DNA of 30,746 nt from Bodo saltans (Eukaryota > Euglenozoa > Kinetoplastea > Eubodonida > Bodonidae). The translations under genes and the position numbers were made by a program. Below the pieces are notes generated by a model. It worked only from the letters and a program-made list of their open reading frames with translations. It searched no databases and was not told where the DNA came from. Every line of letters begins with the position of its first letter. Position 1 is the first letter of the stretch. The stretch lies in the NCBI GenBank assembly GCA_001460835.1, contig CYKH01001617.1, positions 2,795-33,540 on the forward strand, written 5' to 3'. Of this stretch, positions 16,575 through 26,796 are shown in pieces.

Positions 16575-19500
16575 CGGTGGGTCGTGCGTTCAGTGCTCAT
16601 GGTGCTCAGCTGTTGGATACTGCCAAGCTGTTCAAATTACTGTCACAGCATGTCAATATGCATCGTGCAGCACCATCACGAGTGCAACCTTCTGCCGCTC
16701 GACGACGAGTTGCTCGTGGTGCAGCACTCTGGGATATTGCACCGCCACCACCTCAACCCCGTCGTCTTCGTGCATCAACAGCTGCTCGAATCTGACCACA
16801 TCGTCAACGTGCAGCATAGCGGCGTCGTGCTCGTGGTGCAGCTCTCTCGGTGGATACTGCCGTTCTAAAACGACTTCCACGACTTCAGCGTGCGCCGCGA
16901 ATTGTAATGCATTGGCAGCCACCAACAGTTCGTCGTGCACGGTTGCCCCGCAATGCCAATGGTGCACCACATTGAACGGATTTTGCACCGAATCTACCGC
17001 CAATGGGGGAAGCTGCTACACGTTTTGCCAAAATCGAACCTCGCAAGGCAGTGCCGGTTGTGTTGCGTTGTCGCTGTGTCAATGGTGCCCGCAGCACAAT
17101 GGTCGGTGCAAACTTCAAACCGAAACGTGCGTCACGGCCACTCAGCCCTTCTCAAAGACAAGCTCTGCGTTAATGCCATCCCTCTCAGTCACCAATTCCC
17201 TCACACCGTCGCGACAGCGAACGCCTACAAAAGTCTCCACCCCCTCCAAGACCTTCACCAGAATCACCGCGTCGCTGGAAGCCTCGCCAACGTATCACCA
17301 CGAAACAATATTTCACACGCCCTCCAACTCCAGCTCACGAGAGATCAGTAGATCCTTCACCGTGTCACCTTCTGTTGGTACAGCCTCTCACAGTCGCTCG
17401 AGGGTGGACAATTCGAGAAGTCCGACGAGTACGGCATCAGGCGGCAGTTGGACAAGGCAGTTGTCTGTGACAGAATCTCGCACGGTGTCCATGCCCTCAA
17501 CAAAAACGCCGTCGCCAACAAAAGATGCCCTGACAACGACGGTCACGAATTGGAACCCAACGCATTCACAATCTCAATCGTTTTCACAGGAACGACCGTC
17601 CAAGTCCTTGAGCGTTGGAGGCACGATGACAGCAATGGTGATCACCAACACAACCACATTTACGCACCGTCGGCAGACTCGGGGGGCAACGGACCCACTC
17701 TCGCCCTCCAAGACAGTTTCACGGGCCGGTGGTCGCGGTGGCGCTGATGAAGAAGCTGCAGCCGCTTTCAGCGAAACGAAAACACTTGCCCTGACCAATG
17801 AACTGTCGTTAAGTAGCACGCGCTCCATAGACTTGGTGCCGTGGCCAGTCATGTCATCAACACAAAGTGTGACCGCTGCTTCGTTGATTGCGGCATTCAC
17901 CGCAATATTCTCAGGAACCCATGTTGGCACATTTGGTGCCGCATCCACGTTAGCTGCCGTGACAATGATCTCATGCAACGAAGAGCATCTCTACTCTGCT
18001 ACAGGTCTTTCGCGGCTGGTGTTATCGATCTGGTACGATGTTGGGTCTGTAGCGTCCGTGTGGGGAAATATCGGCATTGTTGTCATCGTCACTGTGCTGC
18101 ATCGGTTCGCGGTTAGCATCGCACTTCGTCGGCTTCGTCCACTGCAGCAGCAGAAGAAACAACAGCTACAACCAAGAGCCAAGGGACGAGGCAAAGACGC
18201 CATCGCCAGCAGTAACAATGACGATGATGACATTCTTCAACAAGCAATGGCCAATGTGAGATTTCCTTCCATCTCTATTGCTGTCATGTTGTTCCTTATG
18301 CCAGGAACAACGTACGCTGCAGCTTCGTGCTTTGCTGATACCAGCAACACCGCCTACGTTGTGACAGGTGCTTTGGGGCTGATCATTTGCGCAGGTGCGA
18401 CGGTGTTCAGCATCCGATTGTTTCTTGCTGCGACCGCGCAACCCACCATTTCCTCCACTGGCGGCCCATTAGCTGCTGATGATAACGATGACGACGCTAT
18501 CTTTGGTGAAGATCTTGATGACGTCGCGAAGGTCACACCACTGGCACGTGCAGCAGGCAGCACCATCACCTCCCACAACACCGCAGTTGTCCTCGCGCGA
18601 CAGCATCACATTGCCCAACTTCGCTTCAGCGTCTTCGCGGCACAGCCGCATCGACAACCATCAGCAGCAGCAACAGGCAATCTGCAACACGATCACTCTG
18701 TTGTTGTTGCAGCTGTGTCGTCGTCGTCGGTCCATCAACCACAGCCGCCTACGAGCGATCTTCCTTTCTTTGTGTTTCTCAAGACCCACAGCACATTGTT
18801 ATGCCTTGTTGCTGGTCTGCCCTTCCGCCGCAGCAGCGGAACAACACCTTCATCATCCTATTCCACAACATCATCTTGTACAGCGCAGTATGCCATCATG
18901 GCAGCGTGGGTGTTCATGCCCGTGGTTGTGCTGCTGATGTACCGATGCTGCCGTGGTGCGTTCCTCCCTCTCCCCGCTCGCCCCACAGTGCTTAACATGC
19001 TGGTGATACTGATATCGCTTGTCACAACCGGCTTGATGGTGGCGGTGGCAATTTTCTTTCACAAAGATTTTGATCGCAGGTCGTCTTCTGACGACGCCAT
19101 AAGTGCTGTGGGATGGGTGTTAGTGGCACTGTTGGCAGTGCAAGCGGTCTGCACAATCGTCCTCCCACTGTTTCAGTCGGCGAGCAGTTTTGTCGCTGCT
19201 CATCGACGTGAACAAGACGAAGAAGGGAAGGGTGGTGAAGGTGGGGACACGTTGGTCATGGAAGATCATTTTAACGACCATCGATCAGACGATGGCGATG
19301 GGGGAGCCGTCATGAGATCATTGTATCAAGAAGATGGGGATGAGTTGTCGAAAATAGGAAATGCAACTCATGTCGCAAAGGATGATTATCGTAGTAGAAC
19401 TGGCAACAACGACCAGCATAGAGGCACTAGAAGTAGTAGCAACAACTACTACAACAACAGCAACAAAGGTAACTGGTTGCATACGATGCCAACACCGAAG

Positions 19501-19980
19501 GAGTTCCTCCTCGGAGTACCGGAGTCGGCGTTCCAACCGGGTGGAAGTGAAGGAGAGATCGGAGGAGGAGGCCTGCGCGTCAATGCATGGCAAAGAGCAA
19601 TGTGGTACGACTCTGTGCCACTGGCGACGAAGTTAGAAGTCGCCCGGTTAGATGCTCTCATTTGTAGTGCGCTCGTAGAGCGTGAGGACGCCGCAAGAAG
19701 AAGCCTTCAGCAAGCAGAAACCATCCGCACCAATCACAGCACCAACAGCATGGGGATTGAAGAAGAATACGATGCCTCAACATTACCCGAGTCGGCGGTG
19801 GAGTTTGCCATCGTCACCGCGATGGCCAATGCCGAGCAAAACAAAAGCCGGAAAAACCGCGGCGCTTTCGAAACGATGAGAAAGCAGAATGTGCGTGTCG
19901 CGCTAGAAGCCATGGTGCAGCGAATCACGTTGGTAAGCAGCATCGCGGTCACAGTTGTAGCGCCAACGTCATTGCTATGA
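16575..19980 (+). CDS. Large modular surface protein: tandem PSI-like Cys modules, mucin-like region, multi-pass membrane domain (5' end in gap)
   Basis: The frame is open from the gap edge (first full codon 16576) to the TGA at 19978-19980, giving 1134 visible residues. The first in-frame ATG-like codon near 16912 is internal: the Cys pattern continues unbroken upstream of it. Residues 1-185 hold five ~40-residue modules with a core C-x-W-C-x(3,4)-G-x-C, described separately. Residues ~194-425 are Ser/Thr/Pro-rich, mucin-like and probably heavily O-glycosylated. Residues ~431-872 contain about seven or eight hydrophobic helices, separated by Gln/Asp/Ser-rich loops. The last ~260 residues are soluble, acidic or N/S-rich, then helical. 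This is the layout of an adhesion-type or sensory surface receptor, but no known receptor family is recognised in the membrane part. The N-terminus and signal peptide are missing. A paralogue may be encoded at 1-980. Confidence 0.8.
16576..17130 (+). repeat. Tandem array of five PSI-like cysteine modules (coding)
   Basis: In the frame of the surface protein the core Trp residues fall at visible residues 9, 48, 87, 129 and 170, a period of 39-42 residues (117-126 bp). Each module reads roughly C-x5-C-x-W-C-x(3,4)-G-x-C-x(6-11)-C, usually followed by x3-C (CSWCSTLGYC, CSWCSSLGGYC, CQWCTTLNGFC). The C-x-W-C spacing recalls PSI/plexin modules. The first module is cut by the gap, so the true copy number is unknown. 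Confidence 0.85.
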
Positions 19981-20630
19981 CATTCGGCAAAGACGAGAGA
20001 GCTTGTTGCGATTCTTGCTTAAGCAATGACATTATTTCTTGCTGCTTCGATTATTTATTTTTTGTATACAATCACTTTTATTTGTTCCTTTTGTTGTTTT
20101 GTTTGTTTCCTATCACCAAAACTTCACTCTTCGTCAGCTGTATGTTTGTTGTACCTTTGTTTTCCCCCCATCTTGAGCTTTTTTTTTTTCAATCCTTGAA
20201 CAAAACGCAAAAGTATATGTTTTCTTTTGGATGATTTGTAGTTTGCTTTGACTACAATCACTTGTTTGACGACTACCATAAATTTATGAAGTCCCCATTG
20301 CACACGTTCTCCCTTAGCAACAAGAAGGGAGGAGGAGGAGAGAAGTATACGCGCGCGTCGTTGATCTGTTTTGTTGTTTCCCAACAGATATACTACTGGT
20401 GTGTGCTCAAACTTTTCTTTGATAAGTGTATGCGGACCTTCGTCACAATAAATTTAGAGTTCAGCCGCGTTGTATCCGCGGGAAGTTCCTCCATTCAAGT
20501 CATTAACTCGTCTCTTTTTTTTATCTCGTTTGCGCTCGATCATCAGAAAAGAAGAGAGAACAAAACAAGTCTACTTACAGATCTCTCTTCAGGGTTTTTT
20601 TTGTTTGTTTGTTTGTTTTTTTTGCGCAAC
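19981..20630. other. Intergenic region, T-rich
   Basis: No supported gene. The sequence holds several T runs and TTTG-like repeats. The frame of the downstream gene is open back to 20262, but that part is low in coding character and contains the candidate acceptors, so it is treated as untranslated. Confidence 0.6.
20570..20592 (+). promoter_or_regulatory. Candidate trans-splice acceptors for the gene at 20631
   Basis: TCTACTTACAG (AG at 20579-20580) and ATCTCTCTTCAG (AG at 20591-20592) lie 39-51 bases before the ATG at 20631. A TTTG-rich tract separates them from the start codon. Confidence 0.4.
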
Positions 20631-22993
20631 ATGCCTCTCAGCGCCACCAGCACTGGTGCCGGCGCCGGCGGCTTCGCTGCTCCCTCCAACAGCAATCACA
20701 AGCCAAGCCCACCGCCAGTGTCGATTCTTACCAGCACTGTCTCCTCGTCGCTAACGACGTCACCCACTCACCATCACCATCACCAGCAGCCTCAACAACT
20801 ACCACAACATCCTCCTTCTCCGCTTGCACAGCCACAACAACAACAATCGACTGCGTCGATTTTAGGAGCGGCTCAATCGTTCTCACTCGTTTCAGCAGAT
20901 TCGATGGTGGCGGCCGCAGCGGCAGTCGCGGCGTTGCATGAGAACAACCACCACGACAGCAGTGCAACAGCTACGCGCGTATCCACAACAACAGCAGCGT
21001 TAGCGCATTCCCTCCTCCAGCCAGTTGCTGGAGGCATCATCTTTAATCATAACAACACCGTAGAAGTCCCGACTCCGCTTTCAGGAGCCAACGGTAGCAG
21101 CAATAGCATGAGCAACCCCACATCGGGAAGTCAGCAGCGTGGTGTTGGTCGCGGTTCCATCAGCACCAGTAGCTCAGGAAGCGCCGTGTACGCACCTCGT
21201 TTTGGTAGCGGCGTTGGCTTAGGCGGCGGCGTGGCGTCAACACCCCTGCGTAGCGCCGGTGGTGCTGCGACCGCAGCGCTTCCCGCCGATATTCGACAGT
21301 CCCTTGCGTCGCTCCAGTACACCATCCAATGCAGAGCATCAGAAGTGCATGAGCAACTACATAGCATGGCTCAACTTCTGGAGACTCTCATGACAACGAG
21401 CGACACGAACCCCCAACTCCATGGCACCGGTGGTGGAGGCGGGGGAAGGGGTAGTTCAGCAAGCAGCCATAAAAGTTCAGCGGAGCAGGAATCCCTTCAT
21501 GGATCGCCACATCAGCAGGAACCACAAAAACCGCAGCAGCAGCAACGGAGAGGGTTTAGCCCAGGTGGAGGAGGCGCCGCGTCGTCGTCGCCGCCCATAA
21601 CACCCAATCACAACCTTACCCATGTCAACCCGCCTCCCCTCATGCCAGTCCGTGTGGATGGGGAAGCACCAAGTCCCCCCAGAGTTCCACATCAACCGAT
21701 AGCTGTTTCTTCGTCGTCTGTCCCTGGTGCCTCTTCTTCGCAGGACGGTGGGAACGACGCACAGCGGTCAGCGTCGCCGCGAGGACGCCATTTGGCGACG
21801 TTCTCCCCCTCCTTGAAGCCACTGCAACCAGTTGTGTCTCCGCAAGAAGCCGTCAAGGTCCCCTCACCGCCGCCGCTTCCTCCGTCTGCTACGACGTTAG
21901 GAGGAGGTGGGGAAGTTGACGTGAAGTCTCCTATTCGGACTGTCTACGCCAATGTCGCGGTCACTTCAGTGGAGGCGGGACGTGGTGGTTTAGACGCTGC
22001 TGCTGTCACAGAACAAACCGAGAAGCTGCGAACTGTACGACCTCCTGCAGCTTTGGTGATGAGCAGTAGCAGCAGCGGCAGTGGCAATCACCCCCAAGCT
22101 AACAGCAACAACAGCAGCAATCATAACCTAGGAGGAGCGGTCACTAGTACAGGTCAGCGGCTAGCGGCACCACTGGCACTTCGGTCTCCTCACCACTCCC
22201 TCTACAGTGACGCTCACAATCACACCGCCACAGCAAACAGAGCACTTCTCGCCCATTTACAACTTCAACTCGTTGACTTTGTGAATGCAGAGACGGCGTA
22301 CCAGCAGGCGCTCCAAGGGATGATTAAGTCGCATGAGCGCATCTTGGTGAACGCAACGTCGTCAGCGGTAGCGGCGTTTGGTGCGACTGCAGCGATGAGT
22401 GGCACCACTTCTCTCATGATGGCCACGTCGAACACAGGCTCATCGTCGAGCCCGGCATCGCCATTTCTTCTTCAATCGCCCCCTGCCGCTGCAGCAGCAG
22501 CAGCGGTGGCAGTAGCGACGGATCAGAGGAATGCAGGGCAGTCTGCATCGTCCATCTCTGCGACGTCGTACTGCTCCCACAACGACGGTGACGATGCAAA
22601 CGAGTACTTGAGTCGCATGATGCAGCTGCAGCAACAACAACCAGCAGCGACACCCACTACGACACCACCTCACAAAGATGAGAGCGTCACAACCCCATTG
22701 CAGCAGCAGCAGCAGCGGGCCCCAATGACATCGTTCGCCCCTGTCACGGCTAGCTATCAGCCGACATTACCATCACCACCGAAGAGAAGTCATCGCTCAA
22801 CGTCCGATCGTAACTTGAAACACGCGACAGGTGGTGGAGCTCTTGTACCCATCGATGATGATGATGATGATGGGCCCAACCAAAACACTGATGCCGCACT
22901 GCTGGTGACCGAAGGAACGTCCCTCACGATGCCGCACAATTACAACACCCATTACACTCAGAACAACAACGAAGCGAGCATCGAACTTGGATT

Positions 22994-23373
22994 TATCCCC
23001 GAGGATGAAGATCTGTATCTCCTTCCGTCGTCCTCGCAACCCTCGGCGTCGATGATCGCGCACCATCAGCAGCAACAACAAGACATGTTGACCTCGATCT
23101 CAGGAGGACTGTTTGAGGCTCTTGATCATCTACGCGGGATGAATAATCGAGCCGCCGTTCAACTTGGTAGTTTTCGTCGAAGGAGTCGTGGGCCTGCCGC
23201 GGCAATGCTGCAACCCTCCTCCTCGCACCAGCGATCCTCTCACCATCACCAGATCGGCGCAGGTGGTGTGATGACGCTCATGATGGACTTCGTCGACGAC
23301 GATGGAGAACTTATGGAGTGCGAGCAGTCCATCGATGTCTGCTCGCCTGCACTGGGTCTAGGGGAAGATGCCG
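22994..23373 (+). repeat. 380-bp tandem duplication, copy 1
   Basis: Begins TATCCCCGAGGATGAAG and is followed head-to-tail by copy 2 at 23374. It is read in the main frame of the host gene. The length 380 is not a multiple of three, so the duplication itself shifts the frame. Confidence 0.95.
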
Positions 23374-23753
23374 TATCCCCGAGGATGAAGATCTGTATCT
23401 CCTTCCGTCGTCCTCGCAACCCTCGGCGTCGATGATCGCGCACCATCAGCAGCAACAACAAGACATGTTGACCTCGATCTCAGGAGGACTGTTTGAGGCT
23501 CTTGATCATCTACGCGGGATGAATAATCGAGCCGCCGTTCAACTTGGTAGTTTTCGTCGAAGGAGTCGTGGGCCTGCCGCGGCAATGCTGCAACCCTCCT
23601 CCTCGCACCAGCGATCCTCTCACCATCACCAGATCGGCGCAGGTGGTGTGATGACGCTCATGATGGACTTCGTCGACGACGATGGAGAACTTATGGAGTG
23701 CGAACAGTCCATCGATGTCGGCTCTCCTGCTCTCGGTCTAGGTGAAGATGCCA
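23374..23753 (+). repeat. 380-bp tandem duplication, copy 2
   Basis: Matches copy 1 at a constant offset of 380. The first ~325 bases are identical; six differences cluster in the last ~50 bases. In the original reading frame five are synonymous third-position changes and one changes Cys to Gly. Confidence 0.95.
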
Positions 23754-24961
23754 CAACAACAACAGATGCGGCGTACCGTTAGTGGACGAGCGGCGCTGGT
23801 GCAGTCCACCGTATCGGTGTTCTCCGATCATCAGCAGTCTGCAGGCGCATTCGAACATCCTGTTCCTGCATCTTCAGGGGGACAATTCTGGCAACGGCGT
23901 GGTGGGGGTGGTGGCGGAGCAGGCGCTAGGCGTAGCCGGACTAGCCCCAGCAGCAGCCACGGCCACAAGCGCACAGCGAGCAAGGAAGACATTACATTCC
24001 CGCTGTACGTGTACGCAAACATTCAAACTGCGAAGAAAGCCGAATCTGGTGAAGAGGAGGAGGACGACGATGAATACGGAGGAGATGCGGCACCAGGAGC
24101 GGCAACAGAAACAACGCCTGACATTGCCAAAGAAGCTGCAACGTCTAGCCTCCCTCAGTTCACTGAGGTCCCTCGACGATTATCAGCAGAAGAGGTGGAC
24201 GCCATGACCACCGCTGCCAGAGCGTCGGCATCGCGGCATCATCGGCCCCCTCTTCCAATTATCTCCCCAGGGTTTGCCTCACCTCTTGCCCCAGGCACCT
24301 CTGCTTCTGCAGCGTCGTACCCAACCAGTACACCGGTAGAAAACGCATTGATCTTAGCGGACGATGCGGCAAGCCCAATGCCCCACCCACCACCACCACC
24401 GCCACCACCACCGCCGCCCGTCTCTATCGCTGAGGGCAGCAGCCATCACTCAAGACTCCATCATGCTGAGCCTCACTCTACCACACTGGTGGGCAGTGGT
24501 GCTCCGGTATGGCACAATCGTCTCCAAGTCAATGCCGTAGCGACCAGTTTGAGCTTTCAGCGTTCTTCCACATGGGGCACCTGGCGGCGGGAATCCATTG
24601 GGGCAGTTTCCTCCAAGCTTTGCGCGTAATGCGTTTGGGAGTATGAGCAGCGGTGATAGCATCAGCGGCAGCAGCACAGCCCACGCCCAGCACCACGGTG
24701 CCACCACTAATGCTGCTGCTGGAGGAGGAAGCGATGCCTCTCGAAGCCTTACGAACCCCTCGGTATCCTTTGAGTCTGCCAATTTTCTCTCCGTGGCGCT
24801 GATGAGTGATGCAGTGAACCAGAGCACTGAAACCTCCGCTGCTGCTGCTGTGGCAACAACAACTGCCGGCACCACCACCGTGCTGTTACCTCCGCTGACG
24901 GCCACAATAAAACCGCCAGAAGCGACGTCATCCTCTGAGCAGCAGCAGCAGCAGCGACGAC

Positions 24962-25106
24962 GAAGCACTCGAGCTCACCAAGACAACGGCAACGACGACG
25001 AAGGCCTCATCGGACCATTGGTGCCGACCGTGTCTTCCTCCTATCAACTTCTGCGTGCAAGTCACGTTGCAGACAGCGGATCTGTGAGTGTGCTACCCTT
25101 CGATGA
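24962..25106 (+). repeat. 145-bp tandem duplication, copy 1
   Basis: Begins GAAGCACTCGAGCTCACC and is repeated from 25107 at an offset of 145. It encodes GLIGPLVPTVSSSYQLLRAS. The unit length is one more than a multiple of three, so it shifts the frame. Confidence 0.95.
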
Positions 25107-25250
25107 GAAGCACTCGAGCTCACCAAGACAACGGCAACGACGACGACGGCCTCATCGGACCATTGGTGCCGACAGTGTCGTCTTCCTATCAACTTCTGCG
25201 TGCAAGTCATGTTGCAGACAGCGGATCTGTGAGTGTGCTACCCTTCGATG
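25107..25250 (+). repeat. 145-bp tandem duplication, copy 2
   Basis: Differs from copy 1 at five positions, all third codon positions in the original frame: four synonymous and one Glu/Asp change. Joining copy 1 at 25105 directly to 25251 restores the downstream frame (LPFDARACGSG). Confidence 0.95.
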
Positions 25251-25657
25251 CACGCGCCTGTGGCAGTGGCATGACGGCAAGGCCCTCAAGCGCATCGTCA
25301 AGTGCTGCCTCCTCAAGCACCGGCAGGGGTGGTGGTGGGAGCAATGGCAGTAACTCTGCTCAACCTGCGCTGGTGGAGGTTCCTTCACAAGAACTGGAGG
25401 AAGAAGGCGGCGATCCTACATCGCCGCTCCCACAGATGATCATCACCAGAGGGATGTCTTCCAGCCGTTTGGCGGTGAAGAGTAGTGCATCGTCGTCATA
25501 TCCAGATCCTGTGTCTCCGGTACTGCTGCGCAATGTGGGAAGCGGCGGCGGCGGCGCACCGTGCACAACCGTAACGATGGATGTGTCAACGTTTGAGCTA
25601 ATTAGGAGTAGCAGTAGCAATTGTCAGAGTAGTGCCAACGAAGAGCGCATTTACTGA

Positions 25658-26796
25658 GACGAATGAGAGAGTGCGCACAACGCACGTTTGGCGCAAGCAG
25701 AAGAAATAGGGAACAGAATGACACCAGAATGAGTTCAGCAGCGTTGTCAAGAGTGAGCGACAGGGGTTTTTTGTATTGTGTTAATTTTTTTGATTCGTTT
25801 TTTGTTGTTTGGGTTGTGTGGCATTTGAAAGCAATATGAAAAATGAGAACATGTTGAGTGTGCTCCCTATCACAAAAACAACTCGTGTATACGTAGGGAC
25901 GTCTCCCTCGGAAAACTCTCGCCCCAGTCTCGTGAAATCTCCTTACATCTTACTTTTGGTTGTGTTTGTGTTTTTTGTTTTTGTTTTTGTTTTTGTTTTC
26001 CAGTTATCGTGATGATTGTGTTTCGGTGGCAAATTTCTCTAAGTGTCTTCTGTTGGCATTTTGCAAAAGCCCGTCCATCGTATACACTCCCATTACGTGT
26101 ATGTTTTTTTGTCGTGTGAAAGTGTTTCCCGTCATCACTTAATGTGAATTACAAAGCAGGTGTGAGATGATTTGTGTTTTCGTTTGTTGCCCTCACCCTC
26201 ACACTGGGGTTTGAGCTGCTTCAGTTGTAGTAAAGTCGGGATACTTTCCTGCTAGCCAATTTCTTGTATTTGTATTTTTGTATCGCTGTCTGCCTACGCT
26301 CCATTCCACTTTTGGTCAGTTTGTTTTGAAGGGTTTTGTTTGTTTGTTTGTTTTATATTTGCATCGTTGGTCACCCAAAAATAGGCGTGCCTAAATATTG
26401 CAAAGAGAGAGTATTATGAATCCCACTTCTTTTTTTTTCTTTTTTGCGTGTGTGTGTCGGTGCCCTCCCTCCTGTGTCCAGTTGTTAGTCTGACGTACTC
26501 ACCCTGCAACCCTTCCCCCACTTCGTCCATCTCTCGTCGTTGTGCTTTATTTCATTTCTCGATTCATGTGCACATACACTATCCCCTATCCCCTTTAAAC
26601 ACTTGAGATGCCCCCCACACACACACGCGACTGCATTCACTCGCTACGTTCAAATTTTTTGTGTTGTTTTTTTAATCCCCGTGCTTTGCTCATTCGGTAT
26701 TTGAGGCTCTCACAGTCCAAGTCATCTGTGTTGTTTTGTGTTGTTTTTGATGAGACCTTCAAATCAGAACACAAAAAAAGACAAGCGGGGGAAAAA
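25658..26796. other. Long intergenic region with T/G-rich tracts
   Basis: No supported gene. It contains a TTTTTG-type repeat (25966-26000) ending in TTTTCCAG, a TTTG repeat near 26330-26355 and a T-rich tract near 26428-26446. The frame of the next gene is open back to 26608 but that part is leader-like, with poly-T and no protein-like composition. Confidence 0.6.
25966..26003 (+). promoter_or_regulatory. T/G tract with TTTTCCAG: candidate trans-splice acceptor
   Basis: A GTTTTT repeat ends in TTTTCCAG with AG at 26002-26003. The next ATG, at 26012, opens only 35 codons. The site is ~800 bp upstream of the next convincing start, so its transcript is unclear. Confidence 0.35.

Larger units (their letters stand above)
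20631..25657 (+). pseudogene. Large low-complexity protein gene, broken by two tandem duplications and two more frame changes
   Basis: One gene seems to span this stretch, read in four successive frame blocks: 20631-23373, then a different frame through the second 380-bp copy, 23754 to about 24550 back in the first frame, about 24570-25105 in a third, and 25107-25657 in the second, ending TGA. Composition is uniform throughout: S, P, G, A, Q and H runs, a 12-Pro run near 24390-24420, and acidic stretches. Two helical islands occur near residues 219-255 (ADIRQSLASLQYTIQ) and 536-575 (AHLQLQLVDFVNAETAYQQ). No known domain is recognised. Removing the 145-bp duplicate restores the frame at that site; removing the 380-bp duplicate does not, because TAG follows at 23780. 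Internal ORFs have no leader of their own, so separate genes are unlikely. It may be a real pseudogene or an intact gene damaged by assembly. The ATG at 20631 is chosen by leader position. Confidence 0.65.

Noticed and set aside
16584-16868. 94-codon frame just after the gap (and another starting before the gap and reading to 16795)
   Set aside because: They are alternative frames of the Cys-rich module array. The frame with periodic C-x-W-C modules continues into the long ORF and is clearly the real one.
20262-20630. In-frame N-terminal extension of the gene at 20631
   Set aside because: It contains poly-T, TTTG repeats and candidate acceptors, and its composition differs from the rest of the protein; treated as leader.
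20776-20850. CRISPR-like or regulatory repeat arrays in CAA/CAC-rich stretches
   Set aside because: The repeats are simple trinucleotide runs coding for Gln/His within an open frame; no spacer structure exists.
26608-26796. In-frame N-terminal extension of the gene at 26797
   Set aside because: T-rich, Cys/Phe-rich translation typical of untranslated sequence; the ATG at 26797 has the A-rich leader seen at other starts.
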